Assembly: GCA_951217055.1 (NCBI GenBank) | Contig: OX578277.1 | Coordinates: forward strand, 11,717,834-11,781,833 | Length of the DNA: 64,000 bases | Origin: Gerris lacustris | Lineage: Eukaryota; Arthropoda; Insecta; Hemiptera; Gerridae | Reading direction: 5' to 3' | In this document: positions 20,001-29,479 of the stretch, piece by piece | Position numbering within the stretch: position 1 is the stretch's first letter | How the letters are laid out: the number at the start of each line of letters is the position of its first letter | The notes under the pieces: generated by a model | The model's input: the letters and a program-made list of their open reading frames with translations, nothing else | Told to the model about the DNA's origin: nothing | Databases searched by the model: none | Position numbers and translations under genes: made by a program

Positions 20001-21852
20001 ATGATTATATTGTAAGTTTTGCTATCATCATCTAAAACTTTTTTGGGGATATTAAATTAAGTGTGCACACCTGGCATCAGATATGCTGTCAATATTGAAG
20101 GGTTTTTGAATAATGACTAAAAACGCTCTTGTTAACATCCTGTTAGTTATTGAAATCTTTATTTATTGTTGTCCAGGCAAATAAGGAATAATAGGAGAAA
20201 TAATTTATAAAGTTTTGAAACTTTGTGAAAACACTCTTAAGGGGTGTAGTAGTAAGAAAGGTGCGTCCCCCCTCCTTAAAGTCCAAAATTTACTTATTTT
20301 CACTTTTTCGCCAAAACGGTATATTTTTTTAGGAGAAGTGTTATTAACAAAAATATTTCTTACATAATTTTGCACAAAAAAGGTCCTTTGCATGTTTGAA
20401 GTGAGACTTACCGTTTTCGAGATATTGTAGTTGGAAAATGATAAAAAATTACATTGACGTATATTAAAAACTAAATTTTTGATATACGATATTTTTGATT
20501 TTAATGAAATTTGGATGGTAGGTCTTACTTAGCCCATTGTTGATCCCATATAAGTTTCAACTTTCTGCACCCATTATTTAATCTTGCACATGCGCACAAA
20601 CATACATTTATTTAGAGCTATATCTTCAAGAGTACTCAACTGATTATTATGAAATTTGGAACAACCGTCTGCGCTCTTTACATTTTTCAACCCTAACTGA
20701 GGTCATCTTTAGTCTTTTATTCCCCTTTGAGGACTGAGGTATATATTTTAAGGTTGTTGCCCAGGCCTGGGGTCCAAAACAGGTATGTTCCGCCCTGGCC
20801 TGAGGGTTTTTCTACCTTACACACTAAATTTGATCACACTTTTTTAAGCCGTTTAGAAAAATTTCAAAACAAGGTGTCTCACACTGAACTTGCAAAATAT
20901 GTCTCACATTTTACCCTCTGACCTAACAGTACAAAACTTACTAGTAAATAGGAAACAAGGGTGGGGAAAGCTGGCAGAGTCTATATAGAGATAATATTAT
21001 AATAAAGTAAGTACAGTAGAACCTCGATAATTCGGACCTCTAAAATCCGGATGCCAATAATAAAATATTGTATGTACCTCGTGAGTAAAGTGCCATTATT
21101 CCCCTCGCGATAAGCGTTATTCCCTCGGCTTCGCCTCAGGATTTAGGGACCATGGTTCCTTCGGCTTCGCTTCAAGAACCAACTTTTTCGCTCAGGGAAT
21201 AATGGCTTACTTAACTCCCTAGGTGCATAAATAACTATTATGTTTGTAATTTAAAAATCTTTATTTATTTCAAACCTCATAACTTATTACAATTAGCTGT
21301 AAGCCTATAACTTGAAACTAAATACTAATAAATTTAGCATTCCTCGGTGTACCTATTTCAAATTATCAGCAATTAATTAATTATAAAAATGTATATTGTA
21401 TTTATAATTACAATTAAAATGTCAATGAGGATTTAAAAGTAATAAACTTTTGTATATTTGTGCAATTGGCATATCCGTCTCAGACAGGTTCAAAAACATT
21501 AAAAATAAACGTTACGAGGAATACCAGTCTACCAGACAACTCATTTTTTACCATTATTATTATGTTTAATCACCTTAATTTTACTTTTAAACCAATTTTA
21601 GTATTTTTTTTTTTGTGCTTTTTATCTATTTTTATTTTTATATTTTTTTTTTAGGTGGATCATACAATTATTATCTATCTTGTGAGTCCTGACGGTGAAT
21701 TTGTCGATTATTACGGTCAAAATAGAAGTGCCGAAGAAGTTGCATCTGCGGTACTAATGCATGCTGCAAAATATGAAAACTCGCACGGGAAATCATGGCT
21801 TGCAAATCCATTTGGACCACGCTCAAAATTAAACGAAGCCAACTACAGCTGA
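14011..21852 (+). CDS. SCO1: Mitochondrial copper chaperone SCO1
   Basis: SCO1 delivers copper to the CuA site of cytochrome c oxidase subunit 2 from the inner membrane. The five exons are 14011-14052, 15564-15738, 16898-17095, 19803-20011 and 21655-21852, all GT/AG with matching phases, giving 273 residues. A basic N-terminus with RSYS (24-27) suits a mitochondrial presequence, and a membrane helix spans about 49-66. The thioredoxin-like domain has the copper-binding CPDVC motif (C120 and C124, after GFTH) and the conserved His211 in VDHTIIIYL. Family landmarks such as DPDRDSP and [11 protein letters not shown] are intact. ATG 14011 opens a frame that has a second Met at codon 3. The introns carry a SINE, a nested MITE and a 68-bp tandem array. 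Confidence 0.95.
14440..15240. repeat. SCO1 intron 1 repeats with inverted poly-C arms
   Basis: TATAGAAAAGGGCCC followed by a 14-C run (14971-14984) pairs with GGGGGCCCTTTTCTATA near 15145-15165. Together they form a hairpin-like element of about 200 bp. Phrases such as ACAAAGGGATAT recur at 14545, 15045 and again at about 39930. Just upstream, TACTACGTACACACATCG (about 14437) resembles the end of the nested MITE at 17729. No gene is present. Confidence 0.45.
15771..16150 (+). repeat. SINE-like composite in SCO1 intron 2
   Basis: This GC-richer segment contains B-box-like wording (GTCATGGTTTTGATACCAT), then CCCTTTGGCAAGACTAAG at about 16082 and an AT-rich tail. The last motif recurs at about 2725-2742. 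A short open frame at 15991 overlaps it but has no family resemblance. Class and ends are uncertain. Confidence 0.3.
16655..16775 (+). repeat. single relative of the 142-bp repeat
   Basis: The text GTGGTCATTAGTGTGGAACATGTCTTACCTC, quoted here in parts as TCATTAGTGTGG and TTGGTTCCAGG, matches the 142-bp unit arrayed at 35563-37600 with several differences. It is a lone diverged copy in SCO1 intron 2. Confidence 0.7.
17205..18285 (+). mobile_element. dispersed element E, copy 1, interrupted
   Basis: The left part (about 17205-17350, CGAGTAAC-type text with AAAGTAGCATTTTGC) and the hairpin part (AGAGGAATTCTTCA near 17640-17660) align with 55643-56223. Inverted ends ACTTTATCTACAATTG and CAATCGTAGATAAA bracket the second half. 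A TIR element at 17729-18238 interrupts this copy. The copy at 55643-56223 lacks that insertion and serves as the empty site. Confidence 0.75.
17729..18238. mobile_element. MITE with TACTACGTTCACACA ends, nested
   Basis: The left end is TACTACGTTCACACA and the reverse complement of the right end is TACTACATTCACACA. AGA flanks both sides. In the related copy at 55643-56223 the same position reads TAAACAGAGATATAAT with a single AGA. The comparison therefore shows a clean insertion with a 3-bp duplication. The 510-bp interior is non-coding. Confidence 0.8.
18495..18772 (+). mobile_element. tRNA-derived SINE, copy B
   Basis: The head resembles a class II (Leu/Ser-type) tRNA. An A-box-like GCGTGGCCGAGGGTCTTAAG begins at about 18500, a long variable-arm-like part follows, and a B box GTGGGTTCGATCCCAT lies at 18564-18579. 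A tRNA-unrelated body ending near GGCCTAATTGCT follows. The body matches copy A at 12597-12850 on the opposite strand. It lies in SCO1 intron 3, just after an 18-C run at 18424-18441. The overlapping open frame is incidental. Confidence 0.75.
19249..19755. repeat. 68-bp tandem repeat, array 2 (about 7-8 copies)
   Basis: Units of 68 bp contain TTTGAGTGTTTATTCACTAT and TCTCAGTAGAAACAACTAAC. They are the same family as array 1 (3165-3412), but the copies here are more alike. The array ends about 50 bp before SCO1 exon 4, in intron 3. Confidence 0.95.
20012..21014. other. SCO1 intron 4, mostly unique AT-rich sequence
   Basis: No exon or element with defined ends was recognised in this part of intron 4. 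Confidence 0.4.
21015..21058 (+). mobile_element. solo pogo/Tigger-type end
   Basis: CAGTAGAACCTCGATAATTC matches the terminal motif of pogo-like elements and is much like the ends of the element at 152-539. No partner end was found nearby. It abuts a foldback element, so it is probably a truncated remnant. Confidence 0.5.
21059..21240. mobile_element. foldback element F, copy 1
   Basis: GAGTAAAGTGCCATTATTCCC near the left pairs with GGGAATAATGGCTTACTTAAC near the right, each quoted in part. The middle is rich in CTTCGGCTTCGCCTC-like text. Related copies lie at 53369-53645 and, truncated, at about 57335-57428. There is no coding capacity. Confidence 0.65.
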
Positions 21853-22497
21853 ATTTGTTTTTTTTTTTAATTTAAAATTTTGAAATGTGTCTATGTATAG
21901 GTATAGAGAGAAAGAGAGTTTTGAATAATATTTAAAATTAATTTGATTCAAATCACTCCCGCTTTAATGTACATATGAAGAATTTTTGTTATTAACATCT
22001 TTAAATCTTATATTTTATAAAAATTTGAGTAGTTTGCTTTAAAAAATACTGTGAAACTCACATTTTAAAATAGAATAAGAAACTATTTTACTTTTTCTGC
22101 GCCTCTGTAAAGGAGTAGGGCTAAGGATTCGGGTGATGATCTACGTCAAGAGAAATATTTTAACGTGCGCCTACATTGTTTCATGTTCTTCACTCAAGAG
22201 AGATAGAGTTTTAAAAAATTTACCTATTGTAAAAGAAGACACGTACTACTTGAAACATTATTTGATCTAACTTTTTATCACGAGATCAAAATTATGCAAA
22301 TGTTGATACACAATTTAACTAGTTAAGATTTATTCAAGTGAAGACAATTTAAAAAATAATAGGGGATGGGGAGGTCAACAATCTTAACAGGTTAATAATA
22401 AATAAAATAGAATGTATTCAATTCTATTCTAAGGAAAATAATAATAGAATAACAAAACCAGAATTAAGGAGATAAATATGTTTGAACTGTTATGAAA
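21853..22497. other. SCO1 3' UTR and downstream spacer
   Basis: AT-rich sequence follows the SCO1 stop codon. The poly(A) site was not pinpointed. No other gene is seen. Confidence 0.4.
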
Positions 22498-22630
22498 GCC
22501 TGTAATAGCTATTTACGTACCTAGAGCAGTAAGGGCGTTATTACAGGCCGAGGGCGAAGTTTGAAAGCACGAGTGCGTTTAACGCCCGAGGCCTGTCATG
22601 GCACTTACTGCTCGTGGTACGTACACTACA
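22498..22630. repeat. GC-rich imperfect palindrome
   Basis: TACGTACCTAGAGCAGTAAG pairs imperfectly with CTTACTGCTCGTGGTACGTA, and ACAGGCCGAGGGCG pairs with CGCCCGAGGCCTGT. The result is a hairpin of about 130 bp around a GAAGTTTGAAAGCACGAGTG centre. It resembles foldback element F in style but not in sequence. Confidence 0.6.
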
Positions 22631-22712
22631 CTATCGCCCACCACATGTAAACTAATAACAAAATACGTAAACTATTTTGCCGTAATCTTCAAAAACAATA
22701 AGTGCATATTAA

Positions 22713-23413
22713 CAGGGTGTCCAGCAGCCTTGAATTCCTTGAACTCCTGGAATTATGCTTGAATTTTTAGGATGCTTGAAAAAACCTTGAAATATGCTTG
22801 AATTTTGAAAAAATAGCAGAAAAACTTAAAATATGCTTGAATTTTTAAAAAATCTGGAATTTTAAAGACCCTAGGTTGTCTAGAAGTACCAATACATTTT
22901 GAATTTTTATCCGAACCACCCTAAACAACATTAGTTCGAATTCTCGATGTCTACAGTATATTGTATTTCACTTCTCTGGGGTACTACTGCTGTAATTAGG
23001 TTGAATAATATTAATATTATAGTAGGCTGGAGGGTTTATTTGGAATGAAAGTCCTTCGAATGATATTTATTTTTATTTCATCACAGCTTAGTGATCACTG
23101 AAGAAGCTCAGGTTTCCATGGTGAAAGCTTTGATGAAATAAAAATATATAGTCGAAGGGCTTTCATTCCAAATAAACCTTTCAGCCTACTATAATATTCT
23201 ACAAGTCCAATAAATAAAATCTCTTCTATTATAAAAGTAATTTATATTATTTTGCTGAACTCATACTATTTTTTCTATAATTCTAAGAAATAGTGAAAAA
23301 TCACTATTTTAATAACTAATGTTAATAAACCCAGCCTTGAATTTTATAAAATTGAGCCTTGAAAACCTTTAAATATGCTTGAATTTTACATTTTAATATT
23401 GCTGGACACCCTG
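22713..23413. mobile_element. TIR element with CAGGGTGTCCAGCA ends
   Basis: The ends are CAGGGTGTCCAGCA and TGCTGGACACCCTG. ATTAA lies immediately outside both ends. The body repeats CTTGAATTTT and TATGCTTGAAT phrases many times. It contains another foldback at 23013-23198. No transposase is present. The family is uncertain, though the ends and CTTGAAT-rich body resemble hAT-type MITEs. Confidence 0.6.
23013..23198. mobile_element. nested foldback element
   Basis: AATATTATAGTAGGCTG at the left and CAGCCTACTATAATATT at the right are inverted copies. The arms continue with TTTATTTGGAATGAAAG and its complement. The element lies inside the TIR element at 22713-23413. Confidence 0.75.
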
Positions 23414-23624
23414 ATTAAGTTTAAATCAGTACCAAAACAAACCACAGTTATAAAAATATTGATTGTTTACAAATTGAACAGCTGACGCTGAGAACTACTA
23501 GCGCTTCTTGCATGCCGCGGCCCGGCCAGGAAGCGGCCGCTTCTCAAACTACTACTCGCCCTGTAAAGAAAAAGCATGCAGTTTTACAGGCCCCTGGGCT
23601 GTAAAATGGAAATTTACCGGCCGC

Positions 23625-24235
23625 TCAGGATAGGAATGTTTACAAGTGAAGGGCGATTAATCTATAAACAAAACTTAGTACTTCCTACAATGCATATTAT
23701 CCAAATCTATAAACAATGTAAGTCCATAAACAAGACCCAGTACTTCCTACAATGCAAATTATACAAATCTATAAACAATGTAAGTCCGTAAACATAACCC
23801 AGTACTTTCTACAAAGCAGATTATCTAAACTATGTATAAACAATGTAAGTTCGTAAACAAAACCCAATACTTCCTACAAAGCAGATTATCCAAATCTATA
23901 AACAATGTAAGTCCGTAAACAAAACCCTGAACTTCCTACAAAGCAGATTATTTAAATCTATAAACAATGTAACTCCATAAACAAGACCCAGTACTTCCTA
24001 CAATGCAAATTATACAAATCTATAAACAATGTAAGTCCGTAAACATAACCCAGTACTTTCTACAAAGCAGATTATCTAAACTATGTATAAACAATGTAAG
24101 TCCGTAAACATAACCCAGTACTTTCTACAAAGCAGATTATCTAAACTATGTATAAACAATGTAAGTCCGTAAACAAAACCCTGGACTTCCTACAAAGCAG
24201 ATTATCCAAATCTAAAAACAATGTAACTCCATAAC
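23625..24235. repeat. 62-65 bp tandem repeat (about 9-10 copies)
   Basis: Units contain TATAAACAATGTAAGTCCGT and a CAGTACTTCCTACAAAGCAG segment. Two length variants exist, one of which carries an extra CTATG. A short open frame runs across the first copies and is not a gene. Confidence 0.9.
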
Positions 24236-24883
24236 AGCTTGTGTTATTTTTATTTATTTATTGTTTATTACTGCCAATATAACTTGTCTTACTTATTAAG
24301 AAAAGCATAGGGATATTCAACTACATCATAATTTATTATGCTTTTAGTTTTGTTTGCTTTATTTTATTTATTTTTTTATTTTTTTTACTAACAAATTGAA
24401 TATAAAAAAAAAATTCATTGTGTACTTACAAATATTTAAATTTGCTGAAATAGTTTTTTCGGATTTAAATGAAATTAAAAAAATTAACCAGTTTAAGTTA
24501 AAAATAAATGAGTAATATTTATATAATTTTAAATTATGATATGTTTATAAGTTATTTCCTATGTATATTGTGAATGTGACGTTGACATTTAAAAGGAGAT
24601 AGGTGTCAAAATTTAAAAAAAGTTCCAGCGCCAATTGTGTTGGAAAAGAAGAAGTTCCAATTTCCTTTAGGTTATTACTTAATCAGTGCTATTGACACTG
24701 GAACATAGTATGTTTTCATTGGGAAAAAATTACAGAATTTTTTTGCACTTCCTCCTTTTTAATGTCAACGCCTAGGACATTTGTCCTAATTAATAAATTA
24801 ATAAAATATAGTATTATTTATTAATATATTTTCATTTTTTTATTTTTTATTATTATAATTTATTTAATTCTTACAAACTAATG
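24236..24883. other. AT-rich spacer
   Basis: No gene or element with ends was recognised. Confidence 0.4.
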
Positions 24884-25443
24884 GTCCAGGAGATAGCATG
24901 CAAAAAGTGTCTGACTAACGTCAAGCTAGAATTTTGTGCACAAATTAATATTTTAGTGCCTTTTATGAATATGTGGTCGGCTAAGTTCGTCTGCAGGACT
25001 TAGCTTGGCAATAGGCATTTGAAAAAATAAAATGGTGGAGAGCGGACATGCCCAGCCAATTATGGGGGACAATGTCATTTGCATGATCCTGAGTACAAAA
25101 TTAGTTAGTAAACTGAAAATCAAATTGATGTTAGTTCGTCCCTTGATAGGTTAGTCATTCAAATATTACTCCAAATCAAAGTCGTCACCTATCAAGTGAT
25201 AAACTAACATCAACTTGATTTTTGGTCAACTAACTAATTTTATACTCAGGATCATGAAAATCACATTGTCCACCATAATTGGCGGGATATGGTCGCTCTC
25301 CACCATTTTGTTTTTTTTTCAAATGCTTATTGCCAAGCTATGTCCCGCAGACGAACTTAGCTGACCACATATTCTTAAAAGGCGCTAAAAGATTGATTGA
25401 CTTGATGTTAGTCGGACATTTTTTTGCACGTAATCTCCTGGAC
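24884..25443. mobile_element. foldback element, copy 2
   Basis: It has the same ends (GTCCAGGAGATAG and CTCCTGGAC) and the same inverted-half structure as 861-1439. The match extends over the whole length, including the CATATTCTTAAAAGGC segment and the central CAAATATTACTCCAAA. Confidence 0.8.
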
Positions 25444-25861
25444 TATAATTATTAAATTATTTTATATAATCCTTGATATTAATGTTATTTAATTGTTAGG
25501 TGTTCATGAGGTGGGTTTTCAAAAAGATGTTTTCTTTATCGTATGCTTGAAAGATCATTGTAGGAAGAAGAATATTTTATCTACCAGATATACAGCCTTT
25601 TTGTAAGTTACTGAAAATGGATTCCTTTTTTGCTATGTTCTCTCTGTAATTAACTATTAACAGTAATAGTGCAGTAAAAATAGGCCAAAAAACAGCTGAA
25701 CCTCAAAAAAATTAGTTCAAGCAAGAAATTCGGTGGATATGTTGTGTTCAGCTTCCTGTTAAATATACTAAAAGTCCCCTAAAATTGAAGTTGTGCTAAG
25801 TTTTTCAATATGGCAGCCCATTTTCGGTTTTTTGTTTTCCTTGTAATTCCTTAAATATTAT

Positions 25862-26545
25862 ACTTACTTACTTATTTAGTCGTCCCCTTATACCTCTAAG
25901 GGTGTCAGGGTTTGCAGAGAGCATGCCACAGTCTTCTGTCTGTGGCCTTTCTTTTTGCCTCATTCTAGGAGATGCCTTTTCCTTTTTCCTGCCGCCCTTT
26001 TAAGGGCGTCCACCACGCTTTCTTCCTACTTGCATCTAGGGCGCCCTCTTGGCTTTCTTCCTTCAGGCCGCGCCTCCCAAGCCATACGTGGTAACCTTCC
26101 TTCTGGCATCCTTGTCACATGTCCAAACCAACGGAGCTGATGTTGTTCAATCAATTCAGATACGGGCTGGATGTTAAGATTAGCTCTTATATTTTGGTTT
26201 CGTATCCGATCTCTTCGTGTTCTTCCCTCCACTCTACGAAGGTATCTCATCTCCGATGCCTGAACTCTGCTCTTGTTTTTACATGTGGGTGTCCAAGATT
26301 CAGCACTATAGGTAAGGGGAGGCCGGTATATGGACTTGTACACCGCCATTTTTGTGTCCTTGCTGATTTCTCTCTTGCCTATGAAGCTTCTGCTGAGAGC
26401 GTGGTAGCATCTTCCAGCTGCTGCCACTCTGTAGTTGATTTCAGCATCTAAAGTGCCTGATCATCGTGCCTAAGTATTTAAATGTCTCCACCTGCTCTAG
26501 GTACCCACCTCTGAGACGGATGTTGTGCCATATGGGGCTTTGTGC
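25862..26545 (-). pseudogene. non-LTR retrotransposon reverse transcriptase, C-terminal remnant
   Basis: On the minus strand the text encodes FKYLGTMI, then AEINYRVAAAGRCYHAL, then an open frame (26427-26026) with YKSIYRPPLTYSAESWT and LRWFGHVTRMPEGRLPRMAW. This is the C-terminal tail of a non-LTR (LINE) reverse transcriptase. There is a frameshift near 26450, and further frame breaks toward a degenerate DRRLWHAL-like end. A short AAGT-repeat tail at about 25860-25875 marks the 3' end. It is 5' truncated and dead. Confidence 0.85.
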
Positions 26546-26564
26546 TATCTTAAATATTATAGAT

Positions 26565-26985
26565 AGAAAAAAAAATGCAACTAATAAATGTAGAGGACTA
26601 TAAAATAAACAAATTTTGTTCCTATAACTTTTTCCCTAAACCTAACAAGTTTTGAGTTATTAACGATTTATTCTTATTAGTCCATTCAAAAGAAACCATA
26701 TGGGTTACTTACCTTGTAGAATTCATGGTAGTCCTGGAAATGGGCTGGTTTTTGGGGAATTTCGGGATGGAAGTTAACAATTTGTATTTAGCAACCCCAA
26801 AAAACCATAAATTAGCCCATTTCCAGGACTACCATAAATTCTCCCAGGTAAGGACCCATATGGTCTCTTTTGCATGGACTAATTAGACTAAATCGTCAAT
26901 AACTCAAAACCTGTTAGGTTTAGGGAAAAAGTTGTTGGAACAAAATTTGTTTATTTTATGGTCCTCTATATTTGTTATTCATAAC
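26565..26985. repeat. long inverted repeat around 26770
   Basis: The two arms of about 200 bp are inverted. AACAAATTTTGTTCC pairs with GGAACAAAATTTGTT. CCATATGGGTTACTTACC pairs with a GGTAAGGACCCATATGG counterpart. TGGTAGTCCTGGAAATGGGC pairs with GCCCATTTCCAGGACTACCA. The centre is a GAAGTTAAC-rich loop. No coding is present. Confidence 0.85.
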
Positions 26986-26989
26986 TTTT

Positions 26990-27605
26990 TAGAGTGAAAC
27001 TTCTTAGGCGGCGTGGTAGAGTAAATTTTTTCATATAGTGATATCGTGTAACTTAGTGATTTGAGACCTGTCCAAGTTTCCAACATTTTTACAGATTAAT
27101 TGTAATGAAATTTGTGAAACGGAAATTGTGTTTCGAGACTCATCCTGGTGAAAGATTTATCTGTAAAAAATCTTTCACCCTGGCGAGATGCGATCCACCG
27201 AACTTTTGAATTTGAAGCCGACGTGCTATCCATTACTCCAATACATTGACAGATAGAGAGAACACAAAATTGGTATATAAGCATAATATTAGATAGGTTA
27301 TAATTAGACTAGGTTCATGGCAAATGGCTTAATTGTATACTTAGAAAAAAAAAGTAAAAACTAATTAAATTAATTTAAATAAGTTATTATATCTATTAAA
27401 AGACCAGCAAATCAAAACACATATTTATTTTATTGGAATAAATGTGGTTGCCATAGCGAAGCAATATTTTTTTTTTTTCAATTAAATTTCCCATAACCAT
27501 TTTAATCCTGAAATATGTAATAAATTCGTCAAAAAATGAAGGAGAGCAATGCATTCTAAAACTTAAGTTTCACTTCTAATGCGTGAGCCTCACACATATT
27601 TTTTT
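26990..27605 (-). repeat. dispersed repeat shared with 44860-45190
   Basis: The segments AGTGAAACTTCTTAGGCGG, ATATAGTGATATCGTGTAAC and GAGCAATGCATTCTA recur in inverse orientation at 44860-45190. This copy additionally contains about 150 bp around a tRNA-like sequence. Confidence 0.7.
27175..27255 (-). repeat. tRNA-like sequence, minus strand
   Basis: On the minus strand, an A-box-like TAATGGATAGCACGTCGGC and a B-box-like GTTCGGTGGATCGCATC lie at tRNA spacing. A good acceptor stem was not found, so a SINE head or tRNA pseudogene is likely. Confidence 0.4.
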
Positions 27606-27834
27606 TTTTTCTACCTGCAATATTTAAGGAATTATAAGCAAATACCCGAAAATGGGCCACTATTTTTCAATATGGCTGCTGTAGCACGACTTCGATTTTA
27701 GGGGACTTTCATTATAATCAACAGGAAGCTGAATACAACATCTCCACCAAGTTTCTTGCTTGTACTAATTTCTTCGAGGTCAAAACCTATTTTTACTGCA
27801 CTATAATAACAATAATCTAGATTAGATTGCCAGA

Positions 27835-27950
27835 GAGGTGAGACATGTTCCACACTAATGATAACATAGATAGATGTGTCCTTTATCTTTTATTGACGTA
27901 ATACTGTTCTACCTGAGAACCTAAGTCCAAACACTAATACCTGGACTCCA
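27835..27950 (-). repeat. inverted diverged relative of the 142-bp repeat
   Basis: AGGTGAGACATGTTCCACAC and TACTGTTCTACCTG match the complement of the 142-bp unit. The order of parts is partly rearranged. No gene is present. Confidence 0.55.
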
Positions 27951-28964
27951 CGCATTTACAAAACAATGAGAGTTTGATTGCACTACTAATATTTTTTCTA
28001 TTTTGAATTATGTCTGCGGTCGGAAAGATCCATTTTTAGGGTTTCGTTGGTAAAACCAAAACAAAGAAACCCTTATAGTTTTGTTCCTGTGTCTGTCACT
28101 CTGTACGGTTCCAATAACTTTTGAACCAAAAGAGATAAAAACGTGAAACTTTCCAGTATAAAAGATCGTTTTGACGTGCACACAGGAAAAATATAGCGAA
28201 CTCAACATTATCAGCTGTTCAAATTCAAAATGGCGGATATTTCAAGTCGCGAAAAAAAAAAAAAAAAAATTAAATTTTGAGTGGGGTATCAAATGAAAGG
28301 TATTGAAGAGTAGAATAGAAATATATATACCACTTAGGGATAGTGCTTAATTTTCAGCGCCATTTTGTCAAAAAATATCGAAATTTTGCGTGTCCCCCCC
28401 CCCCTAATTAAATGTTCTCTCAGTCTCTTCATCTTTTAAAGATCCAATACAGTTCCTTTTCTAGAACCAGTGGCGGCACGTTACCTATTTAACAGGGTGG
28501 GTTAAAATACTTTACTTTATTTTTGGTTTCATATTCTGATTTTTCCATGCTATTAAATTCTTTATGTAAAATACTAATTTCAAGGTTATGCTCTTCCTTT
28601 AAATGGGAATTAAAAAAATGATAATTTACTGACTTGGAACATACGAAATATATTGTTTTCTTTTTTAAATGGACATTTGTAATAAATAAATAAATAAATA
28701 AATAAATAAATAGCCATTTATTGCAAAAATAAAACAAATAAAAAACTTTCAAATAATACATAACTTTTAAATAAATTCATATAACTGGATTAAAATATAA
28801 AATAAATCTTTCTTATTGCAAATCGGCAATATGCCCTGGCACCGATGAAGGTATATTGAGTTGCCTTTTTTGTAGAATACTCAGTTCCTAAACTCAATGT
28901 AAAAATTAGTATAACATAACTTAAATTTCTCTTTTATTTTTTCAATGGAAATTCAATTTTGGTT
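27951..28964. other. dispersed repeat text and low-complexity sequence
   Basis: The stretch includes a hairpin-prone GGGTTTCGTTGG and AAACCCTTATAG segment near 28040-28075, a short C run at about 28397 and an AAAT microsatellite at about 28680-28711. Open frames over the microsatellite are spurious. Confidence 0.4.
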
Positions 28965-28969
28965 TAGTT

Positions 28970-29262
28970 TTTGTAGAGCCATACCTCAGAGTATACTTGC
29001 CTCATTCTAGACCATTCCATCCTATCCTCAGCTACCCTCCTCCAGGTAGCACCTCCACATGATTTCCTCATCTCCTTGTCCCACTGAACACAAGGTCTTC
29101 CTCTTTTTCTCACGCAATCTCTCGGGTACCAGTTAATTATTTTGCTTGTCCACCGATCATCTTTCGTCCTGACAATGTGACCCGCCCAATTCCACTTTCT
29201 CTCAAATATTACTCTACCTATATCTTCTAGTTTTGTTTGATTTGTAATATGCCTGTCTATTA
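28970..29262 (-). pseudogene. second LINE reverse transcriptase tail
   Basis: On the minus strand one uninterrupted frame without an ATG encodes KWNWAGHIVRTKDDRWT, then RGRPCVQWDKEMRK and ATWRRVAEDRMEWS. It ends VWLYKN and a stop. This is the conserved C-terminal tail of a different non-LTR retrotransposon from the one at 25862. Only about 95 residues remain, so it is severely 5' truncated. The surviving part has no frame break. Confidence 0.8.
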
Positions 29263-29479
29263 ATTAGAGTTTTGTCTGCAAATTTTTATTGCAATATTTA
29301 GTTTTAGGTTTCTGTACAAAGTACAAAAAGAAACCTTATATCACGGCTCTGTCTGTCTGTCTGTCCGCTGCTTGTTTCAATTCATAAACTACTATAGCTA
29401 GGAAAATGAAATTCGGCACACAGGTGCATCTCGCCATTTGAGACAACTGGACAAATTTTGGATTTTTCACACTTATTAT

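Larger units (their letters stand above)
25666..27804. mobile_element. composite foldback element, about 2.1 kb
   Basis: The outer arms of about 185 bp are inverted. The left begins ATAGTGCAGTAAAAATAGG and the right is its complement. Both arms contain AGTCCCCTAAAAT and CAATATGGC segments. Between the arms lie a truncated reverse transcriptase tail (25862-26545), an inner palindrome (26565-26985), a segment shared with 44860-45190 and a tRNA-like part (27175-27255). This is a nest of several insertions rather than one simple transposon. Confidence 0.6.

Noticed and set aside
26119..26451. 110-codon plus-strand frame
   Set aside because: It is antisense to the reverse transcriptase remnant, whose minus-strand frame carries the conserved motifs.
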